A DNA stretch of 8,427 nt from positions 518 to 8,944 of the forward strand of contig PLZT01000743.1 of assembly GCA_003152255.1 (NCBI GenBank). The letters run 5' to 3'. The stretch comes from Methylocystaceae bacterium (lineage in GTDB: Bacteria; Pseudomonadota; Alphaproteobacteria; Rhizobiales; Beijerinckiaceae). The position numbers and the translations under genes were made by a program. The notes below the pieces were generated by a model that saw nothing but the letters and a program-made list of their open reading frames with translations, had not been told where the DNA came from and did no database searches. Positions 1-6,458 of this stretch are shown here, piece after piece (the first letter of the stretch is position 1; each line of letters opens with the position of its first letter).

Positions 1-276
1 CTCGCCGCCGAGCGCGGCGGCAATTGCGAATTGACCAAGCCCGGCGAGACGGTCGTGGTCGACGGCGTGAAGATTGTCGGCGCATTCAATCTCGCGGGGC
101 GGTTGGCGTCGACGGCGTCCGCCCTCTATGCCAAAAACCTGTTGGCCTTTGTCGAGACGATGATCTCCAAGGAAACCAAGCAATTGGCGATCAATTGGGA
201 CGACGAGCTGGTTAAGGCCACCTGTCTCACTCGCGACGGCGCCGTGATCGACCCGCGCTTTCAACCCAAAGCCTGA
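1..276 (+). CDS. pntAA: NAD(P) transhydrogenase subunit alpha part 1 (PntAA), C-terminal fragment
   Basis: This is the last 91 residues of the soluble NAD(H)-binding subunit (domain I) of proton-translocating transhydrogenase. The gene begins upstream of the window, and the frame is open from base 1 to the TGA at 274-276. The fragment opens with LAAERGGNCELTKPGE, then VDGVKIVG and LYAKNLLAF, all typical of the end of the alanine dehydrogenase/PntA C-terminal domain. It ends with the DELVKATCLTRDGAVIDPRF tail found in the three-polypeptide transhydrogenases of alphaproteobacteria such as Rhodospirillum rubrum. In that arrangement domain I is a separate peripheral protein that binds NADH and docks onto the membrane subunits. 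No membrane segment follows, which agrees with the split form; in E. coli domain I is fused to membrane helices. pntAB follows after 37 bases and pntB after that, so this is one operon. The NAD-binding Rossmann region lies outside the window and cannot be checked. Confidence 0.93.
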   Translation, partial: LAAERGGNCELTKPGETVVVDGVKIVGAFNLAGRLASTASALYAKNLLAFVETMISKETKQLAINWDDELVKATCLTRDGAVIDPRFQPKA

Positions 277-313
277 GCCGGCAAGAACATCCACCAGAGA
301 AGGGCGCTAAGCG

Positions 314-766
314 ATGGCCAACGACTCAACGCAGCAATTGCTGGAAAAGGCGCAAGCCGCCGCGGAAGCCGCGCGGCATCTGGCGGACCAGGCGCAAGCC
401 TATTCCGAACAACTCGCCCAAACCGCGGCCGCCGCGACGGCGCATGGCCTCGGCGGCGGCGCGATCGACCCGGTTGTGTTCCGGCTGGCGATATTCGCGC
501 TGGCGGTGTTCGTCGGCTATTACGTCGTTTGGTCGGTGACCCCTGCCCTGCATACGCCGCTGATGTCGGTGACCAACGCGATTTCCTCGGTGATCGTCGT
601 CGGCGCGCTGCTGTCGGTGGGCGTCGAAGCCTCTTCGGCGGCCGATACCGGGGCGGGTTGGGCCCGCTGGTTCGGTTTCATCGCGCTGACCCTCGCCAGC
701 GTGAACATCTTCGGCGGCTTCCTCGTCACCGAACGCATGTTGTCAATGTATAAGAAGAAGGGCTAA
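314..766 (+). CDS. pntAB: NAD(P) transhydrogenase subunit alpha part 2 (PntAB), membrane subunit
   Basis: This 150-residue protein is the small membrane subunit of the three-part transhydrogenase. It supplies part of the proton-conducting membrane domain II beside PntB. Residues 1-50 are rich in Ala and Gln, look helical and are probably soluble. Three hydrophobic segments follow at about 55-75, 85-103 and 116-138. The family signature [26 protein letters not shown] (67-92) is clear; it is the PntA 4TM region, which is fused to domain I in E. coli. The protein ends in a basic YKKKG tail, likely cytoplasmic. The start is set by GAGAAGGG at 297-304, nine bases before the ATG. Its stop lies only five bases before the pntB start, indicating coupled expression and fixed stoichiometry. 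Confidence 0.94.
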   Translation: MANDSTQQLLEKAQAAAEAARHLADQAQAYSEQLAQTAAAATAHGLGGGAIDPVVFRLAIFALAVFVGYYVVWSVTPALHTPLMSVTNAISSVIVVGALLSVGVEASSAADTGAGWARWFGFIALTLASVNIFGGFLVTERMLSMYKKKG

Positions 767-771
767 CGGCA

Positions 772-2169
772 ATGAGCGCCAATCTCACGGCCCTTCTCTA
801 TCTCGCGTCGGGCGTTCTGTTCATTCTCGCGCTGCGCGGCCTCTCGTCGCCGGCGACCTCGCGGCAGGGCAATCAATACGGCATGATCGGCATGGCCATC
901 GCCGTGGCGACGACGCTGCTGCTGCATGCTCCGAGCTTCACGAGCTTGCTGCTGATCGTCGTCGGCGTCGGGATCGGCGGCGGAGTCGGCGCCGCCATCG
1001 CGCGGCGCATTCCGATGACGTCGATGCCCGAACTGGTCGCCGGCTTTCACGCCCTGGTCGGCCTCGCGGCCGTGCTGGTCGCCGGAAGCGCGTTCTTCGC
1101 GCCGCACGCTTTCGGCATTGGCTCGCCCGGCGACATCGAGGGCGGCAGCCTGTTCGAAATGTCGCTGGGCGCGGGGATCGGCGCGATCACCTTCACCGGC
1201 TCGATCATCGCCTTTCTAAAACTCTCCGAACGCATGACCGGCAAGCCGATCCTGCTGCCCGAGCGCCATACGATCAACATTCTGCTGGGCGTCGGAATAC
1301 TCGCCTGCATCGCGCTGTTCGTCGGCTCCGAGAGCGGGATCTGGCTGTTCCTGCTGATCGCGCTTTCGCTGGTGGTCGGCGTGACGCTGATCATCCCGAT
1401 CGGCGGCGCCGACATGCCGGTGGTCGTCTCGATGCTCAACTCATACTCCGGCTGGGCGGCGGCGGGCATCGGCTTCACGCTCGGCAATCTGGCGTTGATC
1501 ATCACCGGCGCGCTGGTGGGTTCGTCGGGCGCGATCCTCTCCTACATCATGTGCAAGGCGATGAACCGCTCCTTCATCTCCGTCATTCTCGGCGGATTTG
1601 GCGGCGAGGTGGCGGCCGTGGGCGGCGCCAAGGAAACGCGCCCGGTCAAGCAGGGTTCGGCCGAGGACGCCGCCTATATCATGAAGAACGCCGGCAAGGT
1701 CATTGTCGTGCCGGGCTATGGCATGGCGGTGGCGCAGGCGCAGCACGCACTGCGCGAAATGGCGGACCTGCTCAAGAAAGAAGGCGTCGAGGTCACCTAC
1801 GCGGTCCATCCCGTGGCGGGGCGCATGCCTGGCCATATGAACGTGCTGCTCGCCGAAGCCAATGTGCCCTATGACGAAGTGTTCGAACTCGAGGACATTA
1901 ATTCCGAGTTCGCGCAGACCGACGTGGCCTTCGTCATCGGCGCCAACGACGTGACCAATCCCGCCGCCAAGACCGACAAGACCTCGGCGATCTATGGCAT
2001 GCCGATCCTCGACGTGGAAAAGGCGAAAACCGTGCTGTTCCTCAAGCGCGGCATGGGTTCCGGCTACGCGGGCGTCGAGAACGAGTTGTTCTTTCGGCCC
2101 AACACCATGATGCTGTTCGGGGACGCCAAGAAAACCGTCGAGTCGATCATCAAGGCGATGGCTCACTAA
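772..2169 (+). CDS. pntB: NAD(P) transhydrogenase subunit beta (PntB)
   Basis: PntB (465 residues, close to the E. coli length) carries most of membrane domain II and the NADP(H)-binding domain III. The complete enzyme couples inward proton flow to hydride transfer between NADH and NADP+. Hydrophobic helices fill roughly residues 5-270. His93 in AGFHALVGLAA matches the proton-channel histidine (His91 in E. coli), and Asn224 in MLNSYSGWAAAG matches Asn222. Domain III follows from about residue 285, with the NADP-binding loop VPGYGMAVAQAQH (313-325), HPVAGRMPGHMNVLLAEA (346-363), GANDVTNPAA (390-399) and KRGMGSGYAGVENELF (425-440), all intact. The gene starts five bases after the pntAB stop, with AAGAAGG inside the end of pntAB acting as ribosome binding site. 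It is the last gene of the operon, since a strong terminator follows. Confidence 0.97.
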   Translation: MSANLTALLYLASGVLFILALRGLSSPATSRQGNQYGMIGMAIAVATTLLLHAPSFTSLLLIVVGVGIGGGVGAAIARRIPMTSMPELVAGFHALVGLAAVLVAGSAFFAPHAFGIGSPGDIEGGSLFEMSLGAGIGAITFTGSIIAFLKLSERMTGKPILLPERHTINILLGVGILACIALFVGSESGIWLFLLIALSLVVGVTLIIPIGGADMPVVVSMLNSYSGWAAAGIGFTLGNLALIITGALVGSSGAILSYIMCKAMNRSFISVILGGFGGEVAAVGGAKETRPVKQGSAEDAAYIMKNAGKVIVVPGYGMAVAQAQHALREMADLLKKEGVEVTYAVHPVAGRMPGHMNVLLAEANVPYDEVFELEDINSEFAQTDVAFVIGANDVTNPAAKTDKTSAIYGMPILDVEKAKTVLFLKRGMGSGYAGVENELFFRPNTMMLFGDAKKTVESIIKAMAH

Positions 2170-2192
2170 CGAACGCGGACAAGCGCGAATTT

Positions 2193-2232
2193 GGCCCGGG
2201 GCCGCCGTAAAGGGCGCCCCGGGCCTTTTCTA
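2193..2232 (+). terminator. Intrinsic terminator of the pnt operon
   Basis: A perfect 10-bp GC stem pairs 2193-2202 (GGCCCGGGGC) with 2216-2225 (GCCCCGGGCC). The stem can extend by a further 3 bp past a one-base bulge. It is followed directly by TTTTCT (2226-2231). It lies 24 bases after the pntB stop codon, as expected for Rho-independent termination of pntAA-pntAB-pntB. This is the best-formed terminator in the window. Confidence 0.88.
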
Positions 2233-2316
2233 TTAAAGCGCGCCGACGTCCTCGCGCGAGCGCGCTCCTTCTGTCCGCGCGCTTGCAATGCGCCGCGCGC
2301 CCCCGGCGAATTTAAG

Positions 2317-2343
2317 CTAACCGACCAGGCCGCGCCGGGTTAG
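2317..2343. repeat. Inverted repeat upstream of the rhomboid gene
   Basis: Six-base arms CTAACC (2317-2322) and GGTTAG (2338-2343) flank a 15-base GC-rich centre, 30 bases before the rhomboid start codon. This could be an operator or a leader hairpin. The arms are short and no convincing promoter can be placed beside them, so the function is unknown. The rest of the 203-base gap between pntB and this gene (2170-2372) holds the pnt terminator and GC-rich palindromic sequence but no gene that I can see. Confidence 0.3.
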
Positions 2344-2372
2344 ACTGCGCCCCCGCCTTCAGGAACACAGCC

Positions 2373-3107
2373 ATGGTCATGCCGATTTACGACGACGCGC
2401 CAATGCGCTTCATGCGCCGCCCTTGGGTGAATTGGACGTTGATCTTCGTGAATGTCGCCGTGTTTCTCGTCGTGCAGAGCGAGATATTCGGCGATCCGCT
2501 GACCGTCATGCGCGGCTTCGCGATCATTCCGCGCGTGTTGTTCGGCGAGGCGGCGCTCGCCAAATGGGTCGTCGGCCCGCCGGCGCCGCTCACGCTGCTG
2601 ACGGCGCTGTTCTTTCACTCCAGCCTTCTGCATATTCTTGGCAATATGCTGTTCCTCTATGTTTTCGGCGACAACGTCGAAGACGCCATGGGCTCGCTTC
2701 ATTACTTGTTGTTTTATCTCTCATGCGGCGTCGCCTCCGGTGTCGTCTTCGCCTATGCGTCTCCTCACTCGATTACGCCGCTGGTCGGCGCTTCCGGCGC
2801 GATCTCCGGGGTTTGCGCGGCCTTTTTGCTGCTACATCCACGCTCGACGATTTTCGGCCTCGTGCTGGGCGTGCTGCCGATCCACGCTCCGGCGTGGATG
2901 TTCGTGGGAACCTGGATTATCCTGCAGTTCATCAACGCGGCTTCGGGCGAAACCGGCCATGTCGCCTGGTTCGCGCATGTGGGCGGCATTTTGGCCGGTC
3001 TCGCCTTGACGCCCCTCTTCAAGCGGCGCGGCGTGAGGCTTTTCGGCCCGCCGCCACGCCCCGCTGCCCGACTAGAGCAAAACGAAGCCCCGCCGCCGCA
3101 AGAGTAA
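2373..3107 (+). CDS. Rhomboid family intramembrane serine protease
   Basis: This 244-residue polytopic membrane protein belongs to the rhomboid family, which cuts transmembrane helices of substrate proteins within the lipid bilayer. All hallmark residues are present. Transmembrane segment 2 has H82-x4-H87-x3-N91 ([10 protein letters not shown]), spaced as in E. coli GlpG. The catalytic serine is Ser141 in GASG (139-142), and its partner is His202 in AHVGGILAG. Hydrophobic segments lie at about 20-36, 72-98, 109-128, 134-154, 158-190 (probably two) and 196-215, giving the usual six-helix core. The long first loop (about 37-72) is also typical. The C-terminal tail (216-244) is soluble and rich in proline, arginine and glutamine. 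There is no N-terminal cytoplasmic domain as in GlpG. AGGA at 2361-2364 lies eight bases before the ATG. A terminator upstream and a 218-base gap downstream suggest a single-gene unit. The substrate cannot be inferred. Confidence 0.92.
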   Translation: MVMPIYDDAPMRFMRRPWVNWTLIFVNVAVFLVVQSEIFGDPLTVMRGFAIIPRVLFGEAALAKWVVGPPAPLTLLTALFFHSSLLHILGNMLFLYVFGDNVEDAMGSLHYLLFYLSCGVASGVVFAYASPHSITPLVGASGAISGVCAAFLLLHPRSTIFGLVLGVLPIHAPAWMFVGTWIILQFINAASGETGHVAWFAHVGGILAGLALTPLFKRRGVRLFGPPPRPAARLEQNEAPPPQE

Positions 3108-3121
3108 CCGCCGCGCGGCGG
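3108..3121. terminator. Weak terminator-like palindrome after the rhomboid gene
   Basis: A perfect 14-base palindrome, CCGCCGCGCGGCGG, starts immediately after the rhomboid stop codon. As RNA it could form a 5-bp stem with a four-base loop. Only a short GTTT lies nearby (3130-3133), so termination here is uncertain. An alternative pairing joins CGAAGC (3083-3088) with GCTTCG (3123-3128) across the stop codon. Confidence 0.35.
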
Positions 3122-3131
3122 CGCTTCGGGT

Positions 3132-3160
3132 TTGACTTGAGCCAATGCGCCCGTTACCAC
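3132..3160 (+). promoter_or_regulatory. Candidate promoter for etfBA
   Basis: TTGACT (3132-3137) matches the -35 consensus at five of six positions. Seventeen bases later, TACCAC (3155-3160) is a poor -10 match at three of six. This would start transcription near 3167 and leave a leader of about 159 bases before etfB. The leader contains a small hairpin, TTTCGG (3242-3247) with CCGAAA (3254-3259), but no riboswitch or peptide gene that I recognise. The good -35 and the position in the only gap before etfB are the reasons for the call. Confidence 0.38.
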
Positions 3161-3325
3161 AGCGCCCTCAAGATTGTTTCGCGGCGAGGCGGCGTCGCTT
3201 CGCGCCGCGGAAACCTACAACCGCCGAGAAAACTGGCGTCTTTTCGGTTTGGCCCGAAACCCCAAGGACTCCGGCGCTTCGCTGCTTTACGCGACGCAAG
3301 ATCACGCTCGCTTAGGAGTTGCTCG

Positions 3326-4072
3326 ATGAAAATTCTCGTCCCGGTTAAGCGGGTGGTCGATTACAACGTGAAGATCAGGGTCAAGGCCGACGGCTCGGGC
3401 GTCGATCTCGCCAATGTCAAGATGTCGATGAATCCGTTCGACGAGATCGCCGTCGAGGAAGCCCTGCGCCTCAAGGAAGCCGGCAAGGCCACGGAAGTCA
3501 TCGTGGTGTCGATCGGACCGGCCAAGGCCGACGAGACCCTGCGCACCGGCCTCGCCATGGGCGCCGATCGCGGCATTCTGGTCAAGACCGACGATCCCGT
3601 CGAGCCGCTCGCCGTCGCCAAGATTCTCGCCAAGATCGTCGCCGAGGAGCAACCCGGCCTCGTCATTCTCGGCAAGCAAGCCATCGACGACGACAGCAAC
3701 CAGACCGGCCAGAGCCTAGCGGCGCTGCTCGGGTGGGGACAGGGAACCTTCGCGTCGAAGGTCGAGATTTCCGGCGATAGCGTCGACGTGACGCGCGAAA
3801 TCGACGGCGGGCTGCAAACCGTGACCTTGAAGCTGCCGGCGATCGTCACGACCGATCTGCGCCTCAACGAGCCGCGCTACGCCAGCTTGCCCAATATCAT
3901 CAAGGCGAAGAAGAAAGAGGTCGCGGCCAAAACGCCAGCCGATTACGGCGTCGATATCGCGCCGCGCCTCGAAGTGCTCAAGACCGCCGAGCCGCCGACC
4001 CGCAAGGCCGGCGTCAAGGTAGGCTCCGTCCCGGAGCTGGTGGCCAAACTCAAGGAAGCGGGAGTTCTATAA
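3326..4072 (+). CDS. etfB: Electron transfer flavoprotein subunit beta (EtfB)
   Basis: EtfB (248 residues, normal family length) binds AMP and pairs with EtfA. Together they accept electrons from acyl-CoA and other dehydrogenases and deliver them to ETF:quinone oxidoreductase at the membrane. It begins [20 protein letters not shown] and contains [16 protein letters not shown] (36-51) and the nucleotide-binding segment [22 protein letters not shown] (116-137). The conserved block from about 169 to 197 ([28 protein letters not shown]) includes the partner-recognition loop. Leu188 corresponds to the anchoring leucine of human ETF beta, and Lys193 and Lys195-197 form the basic cluster that is methylated in mitochondria. 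It most resembles the group I (mitochondrial/alphaproteobacterial) ETF of beta-oxidation rather than nitrogen-fixation FixA or bifurcating ETFs. The ATG at 3326 is chosen because AGGAG at 3314-3318 precedes it by seven bases and the protein aligns from its first residue. The frame stays open far upstream, but that stretch overlaps the rhomboid gene and is not part of EtfB. Confidence 0.97.
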   Translation: MKILVPVKRVVDYNVKIRVKADGSGVDLANVKMSMNPFDEIAVEEALRLKEAGKATEVIVVSIGPAKADETLRTGLAMGADRGILVKTDDPVEPLAVAKILAKIVAEEQPGLVILGKQAIDDDSNQTGQSLAALLGWGQGTFASKVEISGDSVDVTREIDGGLQTVTLKLPAIVTTDLRLNEPRYASLPNIIKAKKKEVAAKTPADYGVDIAPRLEVLKTAEPPTRKAGVKVGSVPELVAKLKEAGVL

Positions 4073-4074
4073 TC

Positions 4075-5022
4075 ATGACGACACTCCTCCTCGCGGAAAC
4101 AGCCGGCGGCGCCCTCGCGCCCGCAACCGCCAAGGCGCTCACGGCGGCCAGGGAAATCGGCGGCGCCGTTCATATTCTCGTCGCGGGCTCGGGCCTGCGC
4201 GAAGCGGCCGAACAGGCGGCCAAGCTCGCCGGCGTGGAAGAAGTGCTGCTCGCCGACGCCGCGGCCTATGACCATTTGCTGGCGGAACCCGTCGCCGCGC
4301 TCATTCTGGGCCTCGCCGGCGGCTATGACGTAATCATCGCGCCGTCGACCAGCGCGACCAAGAACGTGCTGCCGCGCGTCTCGGCGCTGCTGGACGTGGC
4401 GCAGATTTCGGACATCATCAAAGTCGTCGCGCCCGACACTTTCGAACGCCCGATCTACGCCGGCAACGCCATTCAGACCGTGCGCTCGAAGGACGCCAAG
4501 AAAGTCATCACGGTCCGCACCACAGCCTTCGCGGCTACGGGCGAGGGCGGCGCGGCGCCGATCAAGACCGTCGCCGGCGCGGTCGACGCGCAGAGCCTGT
4601 CGTCCTTCAAGAGCGAGTCGCTGGCGAAATCCGAGCGGCCCGAACTGACCGCCGCCAAGATCATCGTTTCGGGCGGCCGCGGCCTCGGCAGCGCCGAGAA
4701 TTTCGGCAAATTCATCGAGCCGGTGGCCAACCGCCTCAACGCCGCGATCGGCGCGTCGCGCGCCGCGGTGGACGCGGGCTACGCGCCCAACGATCTGCAG
4801 GTCGGCCAGACCGGCAAGGCGGTCGCTCCCGATCTCTACATAGCCGTCGGCATTTCCGGAGCGATCCAGCATCTGGCCGGCATGAAGGACTCCAAGATCA
4901 TCGTCGCCATCAACAAGGACGAAGAAGCCCCGATCTATCAGGTCGCGGACTTCGGTCTCGTGGCCGATCTCTTCAACGCGCTTCCCGAACTCGACGCCGA
5001 ACTGGCCAAGAGCGGGCGCTGA
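4075..5022 (+). CDS. etfA: Electron transfer flavoprotein subunit alpha (EtfA)
   Basis: EtfA (315 residues) carries the FAD of the ETF heterodimer. The N-terminal domain (about 1-185) starts [24 protein letters not shown] and includes [25 protein letters not shown] (90-114). The C-terminal FAD domain starts around 190 and holds the expected FAD contacts: [11 protein letters not shown] (200-210), SRAAVDAGY (228-236), [25 protein letters not shown] (242-266) and [24 protein letters not shown] (276-299). The family signature [27 protein letters not shown] is complete. The start lies two bases after the etfB stop, with GGAG at 4061-4064 ten bases before the ATG, so the two subunits are translated together. 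The 3-hydroxyacyl-CoA dehydrogenase gene downstream supports a role in acyl-CoA oxidation. Nothing is truncated or missing. Confidence 0.97.
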   Translation: MTTLLLAETAGGALAPATAKALTAAREIGGAVHILVAGSGLREAAEQAAKLAGVEEVLLADAAAYDHLLAEPVAALILGLAGGYDVIIAPSTSATKNVLPRVSALLDVAQISDIIKVVAPDTFERPIYAGNAIQTVRSKDAKKVITVRTTAFAATGEGGAAPIKTVAGAVDAQSLSSFKSESLAKSERPELTAAKIIVSGGRGLGSAENFGKFIEPVANRLNAAIGASRAAVDAGYAPNDLQVGQTGKAVAPDLYIAVGISGAIQHLAGMKDSKIIVAINKDEEAPIYQVADFGLVADLFNALPELDAELAKSGR

Positions 5023-5044
5023 ACAAAAGAACAGAAAAACGCCT

Positions 5045-5079
5045 CGCGGGCGCTCCGGCATGGACCGGGAACGCCCGCG
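5045..5079 (+). terminator. Terminator-like hairpin after etfA
   Basis: An 8-bp GC stem joins CGCGGGCG (5045-5052) with CGCCCGCG (5072-5079). Inside it, CCGG (5055-5058) can pair with CCGG (5065-5068). The structure lies 22 bases after the etfA stop and upstream of a clear new promoter, so ending the etfBA transcript is its likely role. There is no T-run after it, so it is not a canonical intrinsic terminator and may need Rho or act as an RNA-stabilising 3' structure. Confidence 0.5.
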
Positions 5080-5159
5080 GAGCCCGGAAAAGCTTGCCGT
5101 TTATCCGCTTGATCGACGAATGCCTTTCATTTCACCGACGTTTTTACGAAATCGCGGTT

Positions 5160-5187
5160 TTCACGGGGAGCAAAGCCGCGCTATATT
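5160..5187 (+). promoter_or_regulatory. Promoter of the 3-hydroxybutyryl-CoA dehydrogenase gene
   Basis: TTCACG (5160-5165) matches the -35 consensus at four of six positions. After 16 bases, TATATT (5182-5187) matches the -10 at five of six; read with the preceding C it gives CTATAT, the form common in alphaproteobacteria. Transcription would begin near 5193-5195, giving a leader of about 40 bases. The site lies in an AT-richer stretch of the gap between etfA and this gene, which otherwise holds no gene. Confidence 0.62.
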
Positions 5188-5195
5188 GCAGTGCA
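5187..5195. promoter_or_regulatory. Candidate PhaR-type operator TGC-N3-GCA
   Basis: TGCAGTGCA overlaps the end of the -10 box and the predicted transcription start of the dehydrogenase gene. It fits the TGC-N3-GCA core reported for PhaR, the polyhydroxybutyrate-responsive repressor of alphaproteobacteria such as Paracoccus and Rhodobacter. A repressor bound here would block RNA polymerase. With only six specified bases the motif occurs by chance about twice in a window this size, so the placement is the main argument. Confidence 0.33.
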
Positions 5196-5217
5196 TACAA
5201 AGGTCCGAAATCTCGCT

Positions 5218-5222
5218 AAGGG
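5218..5222 (+). promoter_or_regulatory. Ribosome binding site that fixes the dehydrogenase start
   Basis: AAGGG lies ten bases before the ATG at 5233 and downstream of the predicted transcription start. It supports that ATG over the in-frame GTG at 5191, which has no Shine-Dalgarno sequence and would lie at or before the 5' end of the mRNA. Confidence 0.6.
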
Positions 5223-5232
5223 CGCCGCAACC

Positions 5233-6114
5233 ATGAGTCTCGAAATTCGCAAGATCGGTGTAATCGGCGCGGGGCAGATGGGCAAGGGCATCGCCCAGGT
5301 CTGCGCGCTCGCCGGGCTGGATGTCGCGCTGAACGACGTGAGCGCCGAACGCATTTCCGCCGGGATCGAAGATATTGCGGCGCACCTGCAAAAGTCCGTC
5401 GAGCGCGGACAGCTCGACGCCGCGGAGCGCGACGCCGCCGTCGCGCGGCTGTCGGCGGCCCCCGCCCTGCCGGATTTCCGCGACGCCGACATGGTCATCG
5501 AGGCCGCCTCGGAAAGCGAGGAGGTCAAGCGCAAGATATTGTCGGATATAGCACTTGTCCTGAAGCCGGACGCCATCATCGGCACCAACACCTCGTCGAT
5601 CTCGATCACCCGCCTCGCGGCCGTATCGGGACGGCCAGAGCGCTTCATCGGCATTCACTTCATGAATCCGGTGCCGAAGATGGCGCTCGTCGAGCTCATT
5701 CGCGGCATCGCGACGGACGACCGCACTTTCGAGGAGACGCGCGAATTCATAACCAAGCTCGGCAAGACGATCACCGTCTCCGAGGACTTCCCGGCCTTTA
5801 TCGTCAACCGCATCTTGCTGCCGATGATCAACGAGGCGGTTTACACGCTCTATGAGGGCGTCGGATCGGTGGAGGCCATCGACACCGCGATGAAGCTCGG
5901 CGCCAATCACCCGATGGGGCCGCTCCAGCTCGCGGATTTCATCGGGCTCGACGTTTGCCTTTCCGTCATGCAGGTTCTGCACGAGGGGCTCGCCGACTCC
6001 AAATATCGGCCCTGCCCGCTGCTGGTGAAATATGTCGAGGCCGGCTGGCTCGGACGCAAGACGCAGCGCGGCTTTTACGACTACCGCAGCGGCTCGCCGG
6101 TTCCGACGCGCTGA
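5233..6114 (+). CDS. 3-hydroxybutyryl-CoA dehydrogenase (3-hydroxyacyl-CoA dehydrogenase family)
   Basis: This 293-residue soluble enzyme interconverts (S)-3-hydroxyacyl-CoA and 3-oxoacyl-CoA with NAD(H), probably favouring C4 substrates. It is the short stand-alone form, as in Clostridium Hbd and rhizobial HbdA, with no fused hydratase domain. The N-terminal Rossmann domain has GAGQMG (12-17) and Asp35, the residue expected to favour NAD. Catalytic residues line up with the human short-chain enzyme: Ser121 in NTSS, His142 in IHFMNP, Glu154 in VELIRG and Asn192 in VNR. The His142-Glu154 pair is the catalytic dyad. The C-terminal helical dimerisation domain (about 185-293) has NHPMGPLQLADFIGLD (225-240) and ends GWLGRKTQRGFYDY. 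The ATG at 5233 is chosen from its ribosome binding site and family alignment (MSLEIRKIGVIGAGQMG). It follows etfBA in the same direction but has its own promoter. It could serve fatty acid oxidation or butyrate/polyhydroxybutyrate metabolism; the sequence does not decide between them. Confidence 0.93.
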   Translation: MSLEIRKIGVIGAGQMGKGIAQVCALAGLDVALNDVSAERISAGIEDIAAHLQKSVERGQLDAAERDAAVARLSAAPALPDFRDADMVIEAASESEEVKRKILSDIALVLKPDAIIGTNTSSISITRLAAVSGRPERFIGIHFMNPVPKMALVELIRGIATDDRTFEETREFITKLGKTITVSEDFPAFIVNRILLPMINEAVYTLYEGVGSVEAIDTAMKLGANHPMGPLQLADFIGLDVCLSVMQVLHEGLADSKYRPCPLLVKYVEAGWLGRKTQRGFYDYRSGSPVPTR

Positions 6115-6185
6115 CGTTACGCCTTTATTAGGAAAAAGCGGCTCAAGCTCGTTCGATCCGAAGTCGATACGCGAGGCAGCGCCCA

Positions 6186-6428
6186 ATGTTCGACGTCCTC
6201 ATCACGATCGCGACGGGGCTGTTCTTCACCAAATACTGGTCGAAATGGCGCTATGGCTACTTCGACTTTTTTTGCGCGGGCGCGGCGATCGTCGGCGCCT
6301 TTTTATTGCCCGCGCTGGCGGAAAAATTCGTCCCGGAGTTTTCCGACCTCGGCGTGATAGCGTTCGACGCCGGCGGGGCTCTGTTGGGCTGCCTGCTTTA
6401 CGACACGGCCAGCTTCGGGTGGCGGTGA
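6186..6428 (+). CDS. Small membrane protein of unknown function
   Basis: I do not recognise a family for this 80-residue protein. It has a weakly hydrophobic N-terminus (residues 2-15, MFDVLITIATGLFF), a short basic/aromatic loop (KYWSKWRYGYF, 16-26) and two clear hydrophobic segments at about 27-45 and 56-72. It is therefore probably an inner-membrane protein with two or three helices; the second half is Gly/Ala-rich (FDAGGALLGCLLYD). There is one cysteine in each of the two clear hydrophobic segments (Cys30, Cys69). GAGG at 6173-6176 lies nine bases before the ATG, which supports real translation. It starts 71 bases after the dehydrogenase stop and may be cotranscribed with it, as I see no terminator between them. 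Its stop is 30 bases from the end of the convergent trmD gene. No function is assigned. Confidence 0.65.
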   Translation: MFDVLITIATGLFFTKYWSKWRYGYFDFFCAGAAIVGAFLLPALAEKFVPEFSDLGVIAFDAGGALLGCLLYDTASFGWR

Positions 6429-6429
6429 G

Positions 6430-6458
6430 AGCGCGCGGCGGCGCGAGCGGGCGGCGCT
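6430..6458. terminator. Possible terminator between convergent genes
   Basis: The 30 bases between the small membrane gene and trmD are almost all G and C and can fold. AGCGC (6430-6434) can pair with GCGCT (6454-6458), which is followed by TTAATT on the + strand; alternatively CGCGC (6432-6436) pairs with GCGCG (6441-6445). The + strand version resembles a weak intrinsic terminator. The - strand has no T-run. Confidence 0.3.

Noticed and set aside
2423..3325. Continuous open frame upstream of etfB, suggesting a long N-terminal fusion
   Set aside because: Most of it overlaps the rhomboid gene in another frame and encodes arginine-rich shadow sequence. EtfB has its normal start and ribosome binding site at 3326.
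3943..5061. Long open frame on the - strand opposite etfA, with others opposite pntB (1441-2166) and the dehydrogenase (5161-6186)
   Set aside because: High GC at third codon positions removes stop codons from the antisense frames. The products are His/Arg/Gly-rich, match no family and have no ribosome binding sites.
5191..5232. An in-frame GTG at 5191 that would extend the dehydrogenase by 14 residues
   Set aside because: It has no ribosome binding site, lies at or before the predicted transcription start, and the extension (MHTKVRNLAKGAAT) precedes the family N-terminus.
1..6428. The idea that transhydrogenase, rhomboid, ETF and dehydrogenase form one new system
   Set aside because: A strong terminator follows pntB, gaps of about 200 bases separate the units, and the dehydrogenase has its own promoter. 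Each unit is a known core function, so adjacency alone is not evidence of a joint system.
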